64,000 nt of DNA from Closterium sp. Naga37s-1 (taxonomy: Eukaryota > Streptophyta > Zygnematophyceae > Desmidiales > Closteriaceae), in NCBI GenBank assembly GCA_947471745.1, contig CANJKZ010000010.1, positions 6,836,501 through 6,900,500 on the forward strand, written 5' to 3'. Below the pieces are notes generated by a model, which saw only the letters and a list, made by a program, of their open reading frames with translations, was not told where the DNA came from and did no database searches. Both the position numbers and the translations under genes were made by a program. This document shows, piece after piece, positions 18,674 to 28,509 of this stretch (position 1 is its first letter; each line of letters starts with the position of its first letter).

Positions 18674-21600
18674 TCAAGAGGAGAGCAAGTGAGGCAAGAC
18701 AGGTACAAGACCCAGCTGAGTGCAGAAGCGCTGATGGTCACAAGGCGCAAGTGCCTTGGTGAACACATCAGCAGTGTTGGCCTGAGAGGCCACGTACGCA
18801 AGTCGCAACTGACCACGCTGCTGCAGCTCACGAGCAAGAAAGTAACGGAGAGCAATGTGCTTCGTTCTGTGCTCCAAGCGCTGCTCTCGACACAAGGCCA
18901 GCATGGCCTTGTTGTCTACGTACAGCACTGGAGGAGAACGAGGCGGCTCTCCAAGGTCAGTCAGCAGGTAGGTGAGCCAGCGAAGCTCCTGTGCAGCCAT
19001 GGCCCCGGCGTAGATCTCAGCCTCACAACTGGAGCCGAGAACAGAGGACGAGCGAGTAGCTCGCCACGAGACAGAGCCGGAACCAAGACTGAAGGTGTAA
19101 CCCTGCGACGACCGCTGCGTAGCCTGGTCGTCAGCCCAAGAAGCGTCTGCGTGCCCAGTGAGGACCACTGGACTCCGCCCTCCAAGCACTAGTCCCATGC
19201 CCGACGTACTGCACAAGTATCGCAACACCCTCTTCGCTGCAGCCATGTGCTCTGGTCGGTGTCTCCCAGGAGCAACATAGCGTGCAAGAATGCTAAGAGG
19301 GTATGCAAGGTCAGGTCGTGTGCAGGTCATCAGGTACATGAGGCAGCCAACAAGCTCTGGATACGGGCCACTCGACTCTACGGACTCATCCGAAGGCAGA
19401 GCTGAGAGTGAGTGGCGAGTAGGCAGAGGAGTGGCCTGAGGCGAGGAGTACGTGAAGCCGAAGCGCTGAAGGACCTGCTGCACCATGTGTGACTGAGTCA
19501 GGGTAATGGTGCGGCGTGCTCTGTCCCGGGTGATCTGCAAGCCAAGGTAGCTGCGCAGTTCACCCAGGTCTGTGCACGTGTGTCTCTTCTGCAGCTCGGA
19601 CTTCACGTGGGCGAGTCCAGCAGTGTCAGCTGTGGCAAAGACCAAGTCGTCGACGTACACGAGGATGTAGAACGGCGGCAGAGAGGTGTCGGTGCGTAGA
19701 AACAGCGACGGGTCGGCAGTAGAAGGAGCAAACCCAAGAGCCGCAAGCGTAGTCCTCAGTGTGTCGTGCCACTCACGTGGCGCCTGGCGGAGACCGTAGA
19801 CTGGACGCCGGAGACTCCACTGGGTACCAGGAGGGAAAGACCCAGTGAAGCCAAGTGGGCGGCGCAGCCAGATCTCCTCGTGCAGGCTGCCCTGCAAGAA
19901 AGCAGTGCTGAAGTCGAGAGAGTGCAGCTCGTAGTCACGGTGAGCAGCAACGTGTAGCAGCACCCGAAGAGTGGTCATCTTCGGGGTGGGGGAGAAGGTC
20001 TGAAAGTAGTCAACTCCCTGTCGCTGACTGAAGCCACGAGCCACGTAACGTGCCTTGAAGACAGGCGGAGAACCCGGCGGCCGCTTCACCCTGAAGATCC
20101 ACATGCCACTGACGATGTTCGCCCCAAGAGGGGGGACAGCGTCAACGTAGGTGCCTGTGGACTTCCAGGAAGCCATCTCTGCATCCATAGCTGCCTGCCA
20201 CTGAGAGGAGTAGGGACCCTCTATCGCCTCCGCGTAAGAGCGCGGAGTCGGGATGTCAAGTGCATCCGGGTCTCCCTCAGGGGTAAGCAGTACGGACACG
20301 AGATGAGGTGAAGCAGCTGCCAGACACTGGAACTCCTCCTGCCTGTCCTCAAGGACGTCCGTGCCAAGGGCACACTCACCCCCGACTGACGGAGGACAGG
20401 CAGACCCAGACTCAGCGACAAGACTAGCAGCGTAGTCTAGGCGACAGCGAGCAGCAAAGTCGACGAGCTCAGTAACTAGGGCAGACGCAGCAGTAGACTC
20501 GAAGGAAGGGTCAGTGACGACAGTAGCAAGGAGACGCGTGACAGTAGGACTGGCAGCACGAAGAGAGTCCGACGCAGGGTCGGGAAGAGCAGGAAGAGAG
20601 GACTCAGGAGGAGAAGGCAAAGGGGCACGCAGAGGAGCAGTAGACGGACGCAGAGACATCCTGTGCGTGCCAGGGACAGGAGGAGGACGCTGACGCGAAC
20701 CACGACCACTAGCGCGAGCAGCACGGACAGGCGACGCAGGGCGAGACGCAGGCTCACGACGCTCAGTAAGACCTCCAGTAGGACCAGTGTAGGGAGAAGG
20801 AGCAGGCAAAGGGGAGGTAGGCTGTAGCAGTGACCGCGACGGGACAGGCTGTGGACCCTCCAAGAGAGGAGGAGGACCAGGAGAGGGCGGAAGACCAAGA
20901 ACCTGCTGCAGGAGTGGAACGAAGTACGGTCGAGGCCGCGTAGGTACGCCAGAAACAGCAGGGACCGCACCAGTACCCCCAGCAGGAGCACCCGCTCCAG
21001 CAGCACCTCCAGTAGCTCCAGAACCTCGAGCAACACCAGGAGCACCCCCAGCAGGACCGCCAGTGGTAGTCTCAGCGCCAACACCCGCAGCAGCACCAGC
21101 TCCAGTCGAACCCGCAGGCCCAGCAGCTCCAGTACTCCCAGTACGAGCACCTCCAGGACCCGCAACAGCAGCACCCTCAGTAGCCGACGAACCTCCAGCA
21201 CCAGCAGCACGGCTCCAGCGCCGGGCAAACCACTCGCGCAGCTCCTGTGGAGAGAGTGGCTCCCGGCGAGACAAAGCACGCGTAGAAACTCGAGGCGGAG
21301 GACCTCCAGGCGCAGCACTCCCAGGTCCAGCACCCCCAGGCAAAGCACCCCCAGGCGTAGCACCCCCACACTCAGCACCCCCAGGCTCAGCACCCCCAGG
21401 CTCAGCACCCCCAGGCTCAGCACCCCCAGGCTCAGCACCCCCAGACTCAGCACCCCCAGGCTCAGCACCCCCAGGCCCAGCACCCCCAGGCTCAGCACCC
21501 CCAGCAGTACCAGAGGCACCAGTGACCTCGACAGGCTCGACTGCGTCTACCTGGGACACACCTGAAGGGGCAGGACCCTGAGGGGGGAGGGGGTCGACCG

Positions 21601-21865
21601 GGGGGGGACCTGGTACAAGGAAGAGCGGGGGCGGGGGGGGGGGACGGAGTGCGGTAGGGGAAGAGGCGGTAGTAGGGTACCGACTCGTCGAACGTGACGT
21701 CCTGAGAGGACAGAACACGGCGAGAGGTGGGGTGGTAGAACTGCCACCCAGGCGCGTCTGGGGGGAACCCCTGGAAGACGCAAGGAGCAGCACGAGGGGA
21801 CAGTTTGTCCGCAGACAAGTCGCGGACAAACGCCCGAGATCCCCAGACCCGGAACGCCGACGCAT
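18674..21865 (-). CDS. Copia 2 polyprotein, C-terminal part: end of integrase, RT, RNase H
   Basis: The frame continues the upstream one after a shift in homopolymer runs near 21596-21645. It opens with a Pro/Gly/Ala-rich linker holding about a dozen near-perfect PGGAE pentamers (21300-21510). RT follows, with FKARYVARGFSQRQGVDYF, LDFSTAFLQGSLHEEIWL and the catalytic YVDDLVFA (near 19650). RNase H shows DASWADDQATQRSSQGYTF, SSCEAEIYAG and a C-terminal ANTADVFTKAL. Apart from the single shift the catalytic residues look intact. Confidence 0.88.
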   Translation of the reverse strand: MRRRSGSGDLGRLSATCLRTNCPLVLLLASSRGSPQTRLGGSSTTPPLAVFCPLRTSRSTSRYPTTASSPTALRPPPPPPLFLVPGPPPVDPLPPQGPAPSGVSQVDAVEPVEVTGASGTAGGAEPGGAGPGGAEPGGAESGGAEPGGAEPGGAEPGGAEPGGAECGGATPGGALPGGAGPGSAAPGGPPPRVSTRALSRREPLSPQELREWFARRWSRAAGAGGSSATEGAAVAGPGGARTGSTGAAGPAGSTGAGAAAGVGAETTTGGPAGGAPGVARGSGATGGAAGAGAPAGGTGAVPAVSGVPTRPRPYFVPLLQQVLGLPPSPGPPPLLEGPQPVPSRSLLQPTSPLPAPSPYTGPTGGLTERREPASRPASPVRAARASGRGSRQRPPPVPGTHRMSLRPSTAPLRAPLPSPPESSLPALPDPASDSLRAASPTVTRLLATVVTDPSFESTAASALVTELVDFAARCRLDYAASLVAESGSACPPSVGGECALGTDVLEDRQEEFQCLAAASPHLVSVLLTPEGDPDALDIPTPRSYAEAIEGPYSSQWQAAMDAEMASWKSTGTYVDAVPPLGANIVSGMWIFRVKRPPGSPPVFKARYVARGFSQRQGVDYFQTFSPTPKMTTLRVLLHVAAHRDYELHSLDFSTAFLQGSLHEEIWLRRPLGFTGSFPPGTQWSLRRPVYGLRQAPREWHDTLRTTLAALGFAPSTADPSLFLRTDTSLPPFYILVYVDDLVFATADTAGLAHVKSELQKRHTCTDLGELRSYLGLQITRDRARRTITLTQSHMVQQVLQRFGFTYSSPQATPLPTRHSLSALPSDESVESSGPYPELVGCLMYLMTCTRPDLAYPLSILARYVAPGRHRPEHMAAAKRVLRYLCSTSGMGLVLGGRSPVVLTGHADASWADDQATQRSSQGYTFSLGSGSVSWRATRSSSVLGSSCEAEIYAGAMAAQELRWLTYLLTDLGEPPRSPPVLYVDNKAMLALCREQRLEHRTKHIALRYFLARELQQRGQLRLAYVASQANTADVFTKALAPCDHQRFCTQLGLVPVLPHLLSS
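21300..21510 (-). repeat. 15-bp repeats encoding PGGAE
   Basis: Tandem CAGCACCCCCAGGCT units (plus strand) encode a run of Pro-Gly-Gly-Ala-Glu pentapeptides in the integrase-RT linker of copia 2. Confidence 0.88.
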
Positions 21866-24611
21866 CGCCCACCTTCCCGGTCCACAGCAAGGCTGGGGAG
21901 GTCTCCGGCCTGGAGACCCTGGGGTGAAGGTTGATCTGACGTGCCGCGTACCTCACCGCAAACGGCCACAGAAAATGGGGGGCAGCCGCATGCATCATAG
22001 ACGTACGAGCGACGTCCATGACCATGCCAATGCGGCGCTCAGCAATCCCATTTTGCTGCAGAGAGTCCGGGAGCGTGAAGGTCTGACGGATGCCTCGTGC
22101 ACGACAGTAGGCTCGCAGAAGGCCAGAGGAGAACTCTCCGCCTCTGTCCGAGTGCAGACGCAGAACAGGAAAGTCGGAGCCAAAGCTCTGCCTGAGCTGG
22201 AGACGAGCTGCGCGGATCCAGTCGATCAGCACCTCAGTGACATCACCCTTGCCGCGCAAGGGGAAGACTGCGGTGTAACGCGAGTAGTCGTCAACAACGA
22301 GCAGGAAGTAGCGCTCGTGACCCTGCCCACGGACGCGGGCTGGGCCCCACACGTCCATGTGGAGCGTCTGCAACGGGGCCTCTGTCGGAGGAAACTGGGA
22401 GGAGTGAGGGGCAGCACACTGGCGCCCCTCGACACAGGGGACACAGGTAGGGCCAGGGCCCTGAGGAAGGGGAGGGAGGGACCGGGGGAGACCAGACACT
22501 AGAAGACGGGAGGCCATGCCTCTGAGCCGAAGCAGAGAGGGGTGACCAAGACGGTGGTGCCAGAGAAGAGTCTCGTGAGACAGGAGACGACAAGAACAGG
22601 GGGCAGACTCAGGACCAGACCTGGACGCAGCAGCAAACACCTGACCCGACGAAGCGACTCTACCAGACTCAGTAACGGGAGGAGACGCAGTGGTCAGTGT
22701 GTACAGGCTCGACCCCGGCTGACGGGTGAACGTAGCCAGGTGTCGGCCTGTGCTAGCCTCTGTACAGTGCGTCACCCGCTGACGCGCAGGAGTGAACTGG
22801 TGTACACCCGCATCCTGTAGGTCAGCACCACTCACCAGGTTCGTAGAGAACGAGGGGAGGTAGAGACCAGACAGGGTGCCAGAGGGAGCCGCCGGACACG
22901 GGAGGACTGTGGAGAAGCGAGACAGGACAGGACCCCCAGAGGGGTCAGCCAGAGACACTGCAACCGGTCGACTCAGCGGTGTGAGTGTGGTGCGGTCCCT
23001 AAAGAAGGAGCGAGACGCCCCTGAGTCAAGGGTGAAGGTGAGGGAGGCCGAAGCCGACGTAGTACCTGAGAGCGCAGACTCACCAGTACCTGAGGACGCA
23101 GACACACGAGCACCTAGGGCAGCAGCGTCGCAAGCACCTAGGGCAGCAGCCTCACCAGGACCTAGAGCAGCAGTCTCAATACCCGGATCGGGCGGGAAAC
23201 ACCGGTAACAGTCACCCTCATCACTAATAGACACAGCATACATGGCAGAGAGAATAGCATCAAAGTCAAGATCATAGATGGCAACACCCGCCCTGGACAG
23301 GTCACCCCAACGAGGGATCTCTGAGGCCTCCGGGAACTGGTGACGCCACGCGTCCGTCAGGCGGCCAAAGCAGCGCTGAGTGGGGTGGGGACCCCCACAC
23401 TGCTCACCCGCACGGTCGCCGGTGCGCAAAACGTAGGAGCACGGACCAAAACCCCCACCTCGCTGACGCGCAGTGTACCACTCACGAAGCTGCTGAGGGG
23501 ACAAGGTGTCACGACCACGCTGCTGCTGCTGGCGCGAGCCACCACCGGAGCCACTCCTCTGCGAAGACCCGCGACCAGCACCACCTCCACCCCCGCCGCC
23601 TCCTCCGCCTCCGCCGCCTCCGCTACTGCCGCCGCCTCCACCTCCGCCTCCGCCGCCGCCACCTCCGCCACCCCCGCTCCCACTGCCACCGCCGCCGACA
23701 CCTCCGCCTCCACTGCCGCCACCGACTCCTCCACCCCCACCTCCACTCCCACCGCCACCCCCACTCCCCCCACTGCCGCCACCTCCACCTCCACCGCCCC
23801 CGCTCGCTCCTCCAGCGCCCTTGCCCCCCTTGCCCTTGCCAGAGCGGCGTCTCCCACTAGGGGCAGACGCCACACCGACCGACTCAAGACCAAGGAGGTC
23901 GGCCGCAGCAGCAGAGGCAACAGAGGGCAGAAGGGGGGAGGGGGAACACCCCTCAAAGATGGGGGTGCGCGGGTCACCACGAGAGGCCCCTACAGCGACT
24001 ATGCTCTTCTCGGCCGCTAGGAGGGACTTCTCGAGGAGGTCAACAGTGAGAGTGGTGGGACAGACAGAGAGAAAGTGGTCCCTGACTACGCGAAGGGAGT
24101 CAGGAAGGCGAGTGACTATGTAGTAAAGAGTGATGTACATGGGGGGGGGGTTCTTGGCGCAGAAGTCAGCAGGGAGTGCAGCGCGGTAGCGAGTGTCACT
24201 AGTGCGGAGGTGCGTAATGAGGTCAACGACTGTGGGAAAGGCAGCAAGGTCAGGAAAGAGGTACGGTAGCATGAGACGGCTCAGTGCAGCAGTGGCAGGG
24301 GAGGAGTAGCGCGCAACTACAGCGTCGTACAAGGTCTGAGCACTCTTGTACTGACTAAAGTGTGCACGCTCGGAGGTAGGGAGGTGGCGACGCACAGCAA
24401 GACGTGCAGCAGCGTCGCGCGTGGCCCACTGGGAGCGAACAGTGGCGTCGGCGTCAGCAGCAGGGGCAGTGGAGGCGCCAGAGGTGAGGTCAAAGAGAGA
24501 GAGACCATCTGCCCTATCGCACTGTAAGAACAGCTGCAGGTCATCCACCCAGACCTCAAAGTCAATGGCCCGACCCTCAGCGTCAAAGACTAGAACACTA
24601 AGGGTAGCCAT
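21492..24611 (-). CDS. Copia 2 polyprotein, N-terminal part: Gag, protease, integrase
   Basis: The chosen start is the ATG at 24611 (MATLSVLVFDAEGRAIDFEV); the frame upstream of it has no ATG. Gag covers about the first 230 residues. An extreme poly-Gly/Ser region follows (23580-23830). A knuckle-like CGGPHPTQRC, the protease site TLDSGASRSFF, and the integrase zinc finger HHRLGHPS...CVPCVEGRQC come next. The integrase core has LVVDDYSRY, HSDRGGEF and SLQQNGIAE, where Leu replaces the usual Pro of SPQQNG. The frame runs off into a Pro-rich tail after YYRLFPYRT, where homopolymer G runs mark a frameshift into the RT frame. It is a single polyprotein in intact relatives. Confidence 0.88.
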   Translation of the reverse strand: MATLSVLVFDAEGRAIDFEVWVDDLQLFLQCDRADGLSLFDLTSGASTAPAADADATVRSQWATRDAAARLAVRRHLPTSERAHFSQYKSAQTLYDAVVARYSSPATAALSRLMLPYLFPDLAAFPTVVDLITHLRTSDTRYRAALPADFCAKNPPPMYITLYYIVTRLPDSLRVVRDHFLSVCPTTLTVDLLEKSLLAAEKSIVAVGASRGDPRTPIFEGCSPSPLLPSVASAAAADLLGLESVGVASAPSGRRRSGKGKGGKGAGGASGGGGGGGGGSGGSGGGGGSGGGGGGVGGGSGGGGVGGGGSGSGGGGGGGGGGGGGGGGSSGGGGGGGGGGGGGGAGRGSSQRSGSGGGSRQQQQRGRDTLSPQQLREWYTARQRGGGFGPCSYVLRTGDRAGEQCGGPHPTQRCFGRLTDAWRHQFPEASEIPRWGDLSRAGVAIYDLDFDAILSAMYAVSISDEGDCYRCFPPDPGIETAALGPGEAAALGACDAAALGARVSASSGTGESALSGTTSASASLTFTLDSGASRSFFRDRTTLTPLSRPVAVSLADPSGGPVLSRFSTVLPCPAAPSGTLSGLYLPSFSTNLVSGADLQDAGVHQFTPARQRVTHCTEASTGRHLATFTRQPGSSLYTLTTASPPVTESGRVASSGQVFAAASRSGPESAPCSCRLLSHETLLWHHRLGHPSLLRLRGMASRLLVSGLPRSLPPLPQGPGPTCVPCVEGRQCAAPHSSQFPPTEAPLQTLHMDVWGPARVRGQGHERYFLLVVDDYSRYTAVFPLRGKGDVTEVLIDWIRAARLQLRQSFGSDFPVLRLHSDRGGEFSSGLLRAYCRARGIRQTFTLPDSLQQNGIAERRIGMVMDVARTSMMHAAAPHFLWPFAVRYAARQINLHPRVSRPETSPALLWTGKVGDASAFRVWGSRAFVRDLSADKLSPRAAPCVFQGFPPDAPGWQFYHPTSRRVLSSQDVTFDESVPYYRLFPYRTPSPPPAPALPCTRSPPGRPPPPSGSCPFRCVPGRRSRACRGHWCLWYCWGC

Positions 24612-24689
24612 GACCCTAGACGACTGGCAGCGCAAACAGTAGGGTGAGGGCAGTGCAGTGAAAGGGCGCTGTGCTCACCAGACTGGACA

Positions 24690-25490
24690 GGTCGGGCGGC
24701 CCGGAAGGAGGGCGGCGCGGCGGCTCGGCGGCTCGGCTGCCGGGCGGCTCGGCGGCTCGGCGGCTCCGCTGCTGGGCGGCACGGCTGCTGGGCGGCTCGG
24801 CTGCTGGGCGGCTCGGCTGTTGAGCGGCTCGGCTGCTAGGCGGCTCGGCTGCTGGGCGGCTCGGCTGCTCTGCTGTCGGGCGGCTCGGTTGTGCTGCTGA
24901 GGGGCAGCACGGCTCGGGCTGCTCGGGCGGTGCGGGCGGCTCGGGCGGCTCGGGCAGCTCAGCTCCTCAGCGGCACAGGCGGCGTGGGGACCGAGACGGC
25001 GGCGCGCGGCTGGGACGGGCGGCGCACGGGCGGCGTGGGGCCGGGACTGCGGTGCGCGGCCGGGACGGGCGGCTCACGGGCGGCGTGGGGCCGGGACGGA
25101 CGGCGCACGGGCGTCGAGGGGCCGGGACGGGCGGCGCGCGGGCGTCGAGGGGCCGGGACGGGCGACGCGCGGGCGTCTGGGGGTCGGGCCGGGTGGCGCG
25201 CGGGCGTCTAGGGGCCGGGACGGGCGGTGCGTGGGCGTCGAGGGGCCGGGACGGGCGGCGCGCGGGCGTCCAGGGGCCGGGACGGGCGGCGCGCGGGCGT
25301 CTAGGGGCCGGGACGGGCGGCGCGCGGGCGTCTAGGGGCCGGGACGGGCGGCGCGCGGGCGTCTAGGGGCCGGGCCGGGTGGCGCACGGGCGTCTAGGGG
25401 CCGGGACGGGCGGCGCGCGGGCGTCTAAGGGGCCGGGACGGGCGGCGCGCGGGCGTCTAAGGGCCGTGACGGGCGGCTAAAGGGGCCACT
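24690..25490. repeat. GC-rich leader repeats of copia 2
   Basis: The 5' untranslated leader contains two repeat types on the plus strand: GGCGGCTCGGCTGCTGG-like units of about 17 bp (24715-24900), and about twelve GGGGCCGGGACGGGCGGCGC-type units of about 31-32 bp (25080-25490). Open frames across them are by-products. Confidence 0.85.
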
Positions 25491-25585
25491 AGGGGCCAAG
25501 AGAGAGGGGAGCGCGACTCGGGTAGGGGCAGAGTGCGCTCCGGGCAGGAAAAAAAAACGGTGGGCCCTAGGAACAGTTCCCACGA

Positions 25586-25604
25586 GGGAACCTGCTCGAT
25601 ACCA
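25586..25604 (-). promoter_or_regulatory. Primer-binding site of copia 2
   Basis: TGGTATCGAGCAGGTTCCC on the minus strand lies directly internal to the 5' LTR. It matches the complement of the 3' end of plant initiator Met tRNA if two single-base gaps are allowed. Confidence 0.75.
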
Positions 25605-25740
25605 TGAGAAGAATGAAGAACGAGGATGGATGAACTATGAATGAGGTGAGTACATATAGAAAACCCTAATTGGGTTGTACCCCCTATGGGATACCCCACT
25701 ATAGCCTACACAACAGCATAAGCTATATAATGTTCTGACA
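25605..25740 (-). repeat. 5' LTR of copia element 2
   Basis: 136 bp with TG...CA ends. The last base abuts the AACAC target duplication at 25741-25745. It also carries a TATATA word that may be part of the promoter. Confidence 0.93.
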
Positions 25741-25745
25741 AACAC

Positions 25746-26199
25746 AAAGGCAACCAGATGTCAAAGGCCTCGATACGACCAACAGACATAACCCCGTGCC
25801 TAGCGATCCAAAAATTGCAGCCAGAATCTGCTCTGATTCTGATTCGGCTCTGCACAATGGCCACTAGCAGCATTTCAACGGGTTCTCTTAGACAGTTCGG
25901 GACCCATCCGAATTTGATAGTACACCTGCTATATTTGCATGCACAAGATCTTACATAACAGTGCACTTTTGTATCTGTTGAATACTTGCGAGTTTTGATT
26001 GTAATTGACAGGGTTCCCAATATGCCAATCACGTCCCAACAGGTGATTCTCATCAAGGAGCAACCGTTCATCCATTTACATGCTACATAGAGTCTAGCAA
26101 GTTGAAATGATATTGTGGAAGCTCTTGGGGCGAGGAATCTTGTTGTTGACTAGATTCAGCATAAAGCCTAAACTCTCTAAGCATCCTAGTATTAAAGTT
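25746..26199. other. Gene-free flank
   Basis: No coding frame or repeat is supported between the copia target duplication and the start of the 178-bp satellite. Confidence 0.4.
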
Positions 26200-27955
26200 C
26201 CTATTAGTATCAGGAGCCTCCCATCCCAAAATGGGCCTCGCCAGAGCACTTTTGGTTGGTCGTTTGACAAACATGCTAGCCTAAGGCTGATATGTACAAG
26301 TTATGGGCAGGCCTATGGGGAAAAGCGTCGATTGATAGCATATACATTTTGGATTGGGCTGAACTCCTAGGAGGATGTTACTAATATTATCAGGAGCCTC
26401 CCATCCCAAAATGGGCCTCGCCGGAGCACGTTTGGTTGGTCGTTCGACAAACGTGCTGCCTAAGGCTGCTCTGTACAAGTTCTGCGCAGGCCTGTGGGGA
26501 AATGCGTCGATTGATAGCGTAGGCATTTTGGATTGAGCTTATTCTTTGTGTGGTGGAGATAGTTAGTTCTATGAACCTCCCATCTCAATCTCAGCTCCTG
26601 CGGAACATTCTAGAATGGTTGTTTGGAAGATGAGCTAGTTCAACTGATTTTGCTGAGATTTCTGCTGCCTTATGGGGCAAGGCATGGCTACCTGCCCGCC
26701 ACATATTGGATTGAGCTAATTATTTGTGTGTTGACTCTAGTTGGTGCTATGAACCTCCCGTTCCATTCTCAGCTCCTGCGGAGCATCCTAGGTTGGTTGT
26801 TTGGAAAATAAGTTAGTTTAATTGATTTCACTGCGTTTTCCGTTGCCTTTTGGGGCAAGGCACGATTACCTACCCGCCAAATATTGGATTGACCTGATTC
26901 TTTGTGTGGTGACTCTAAAGTAGTACTGTGGACCTTTCACCCCATTTTCAGCTGCTGCGGAACATTCTAGAATGGTTGTTTGGAAGATGAGCTAGTATAG
27001 CTGAGATGGCTGCGATTTCCGCTGCCTTATGGGGCAAGCCATGATTACCTGCCGGCCACATATTGGATCGAGCTGATTCTTTGTGTGGTGACTCTAAGTA
27101 GTGCTGTGGACCGGTGTCCCCATTTTCAGCTCCTGCGGAGCACTCTAGGTTGGTTGTTTGGAAGATGAGCTAGTTTAGTTGATTTTTATGCGATTTCCGC
27201 TGCCTTTTGGGGCAAGGCACGATTACCTACCAGCCAAAGATTGGATTGAGCTGATTCTTTGTATGGTGACTCTAGTTAGTTCTATGAACCTCCCATCCCA
27301 TTCTCAGCTCCTGCGGATAACCCTAGGTTGGTTGTTTGGAAGATGAGCTAGTTTAGCTGATTTTGCTGCGATTTCCGCTGCCTTATGGGGCAAGGCATGA
27401 TTACCTGCCGGCCACATATTGGATCGAGCTGATTCTTTGTGTGGTGACTCTAAGTAGTGCTGTGGACCGGTGTCCCCATTTCAGCTCCTGCGGAGCACTC
27501 TAGGTTGGTTGTTTGGAAGATGAGCTAGTTTAGTTGATTTTTATGCGATTTCCGCTGCCTTTTGGGGCAAGGCACGATTACCTGCCGGCCACATATTGGA
27601 TTGAGCTGATTCTTTGTGTGGTGACTCTAAGTAGTGCTGTGGACCTTCCATCCAATTTTCAGGTCCTGCGGAGCACTCTAGGTTGGTTGTTTGGAAGATG
27701 AGCTAGTTTAGTTGATTTTTATGCGATTTCCGCTGCCTTATGGGGCAAGGCATGATTACCTACCAGCCAAAGATTGGATTGAGCTGATTCTTTGTGTGAT
27801 GACTCTAAGTAGTGCTGTGGACCTTCCATCCAATTTTCATCTACTCGGAGCACTCTAGGTTGGTTGTTTGGAAGATGACATAAAACGCCGGATTTTACTG
27901 CGATTCAGGCCGTCGTATGGGGCAAGGCCTGATTTCCTATCCTAGACGATATTAG
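26200..27955. repeat. 178-bp tandem repeat array
   Basis: About ten units contain the words CTCCTGCGGAGCACTCTAGG, TTGGTTGTTTGGAAGATGAG, GCTGCCTTATGGGGCAAGGC and GATTCTTTGTGTGGTGACTC. The last word begins its TTTGTGTGGT core at 26901, 27080, 27258, 27436, 27613 and 27791, giving 177-179 bp spacing. The leftmost units (26214 and 26392) are more diverged. The array ends at about 27955, some 550 bases before the first Plavaka gene, and truncated copies recur before the second gene (31719-32240). Confidence 0.88.
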
Positions 27956-28509
27956 TCCAATAGTCAGTAGTCAGTAGGTTCGGTTAAATGAAACCATGGT
28001 TACAAATTTCTTGATCGTAGGTTCAGTTAATATTTTTGTTCAATTCTATAAATGGCACATTTTGTTATGCATACGTCTTATCACTTATGTGCACACCAGG
28101 GCTCGTATACAGTGTTGTGTCTAAAACGTGAATAGCATTGCATTTGACTTCCGAAAGTTTGAAGTCGTGGTATGAGGCACAGGGAATCAGGCACTGCACG
28201 CACACACCAACCCTATCCTGAAGGCTGCAAACCTAATTTCATCAAGGTTCCCGATCCGCCTCATCGCGATTCGTGTATTGCATCTCATATCGTGCCCCAA
28301 GGTCGCGCCGTCAGCGACTCGTCGTAATCACATGGCTGTCGCGCCTCTAGCTAGCTCGCACTGTAGCGTTATTCCCCGTCACGATGTCCATCCGCTACCT
28401 TATACTGAATGGCCTTCTCGCTATTCATCGACTCTTTGTAGCGGGTGCGTATTTAAACGCCACGGCGATATGCAGAGGCAAAGGAACGACGGACTAATGT
28501 CGCGCTGCC
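27956..28509. promoter_or_regulatory. 5' flank of Plavaka copy 1
   Basis: This stretch is repeated almost base for base at 32245-32798 before copy 2, so it is part of the duplicated unit and presumably holds the promoter. A GTATTTAAACGCC word near 28450 lies about 60 bases before the ATG and could be a TATA-like box. A short frame at 28278-28523 is probably not a gene. Confidence 0.4.

Larger units (their letters stand above)
18333..25740 (-). mobile_element. Full-length Ty1/copia retrotransposon 2
   Basis: Both LTRs (18333-18468 and 25605-25740) are 136 bp and appear identical by eye. The element is flanked by the 5-bp duplication AACAC (18328-18332 and 25741-25745). On the minus strand the 5' LTR is followed at once by TGGTATCGAGCAGGTTCCC, which matches the complement of initiator Met tRNA with small gaps. 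Before the 3' LTR lies CTATGGGGGTG, a short polypurine tract. The order is Gag, protease, integrase, RT, RNase H. Identical LTRs imply a very recent insertion. Confidence 0.93.

Noticed and set aside
23357-24123. Pro- or Ser/Thr-rich plus-strand frames opposite the copia Gag
   Set aside because: Shadows of the poly-Gly/Ser codons of the minus-strand polyprotein.
24658-25366. Arg/Gly/Ala-rich plus-strand frames
   Set aside because: They lie in the GC-rich repeat leader of copia 2.
26200-27955. Centromeric satellite
   Set aside because: The 178-bp period recalls some plant centromere repeats, but the array is short, diverged and tied to the transposase copies.
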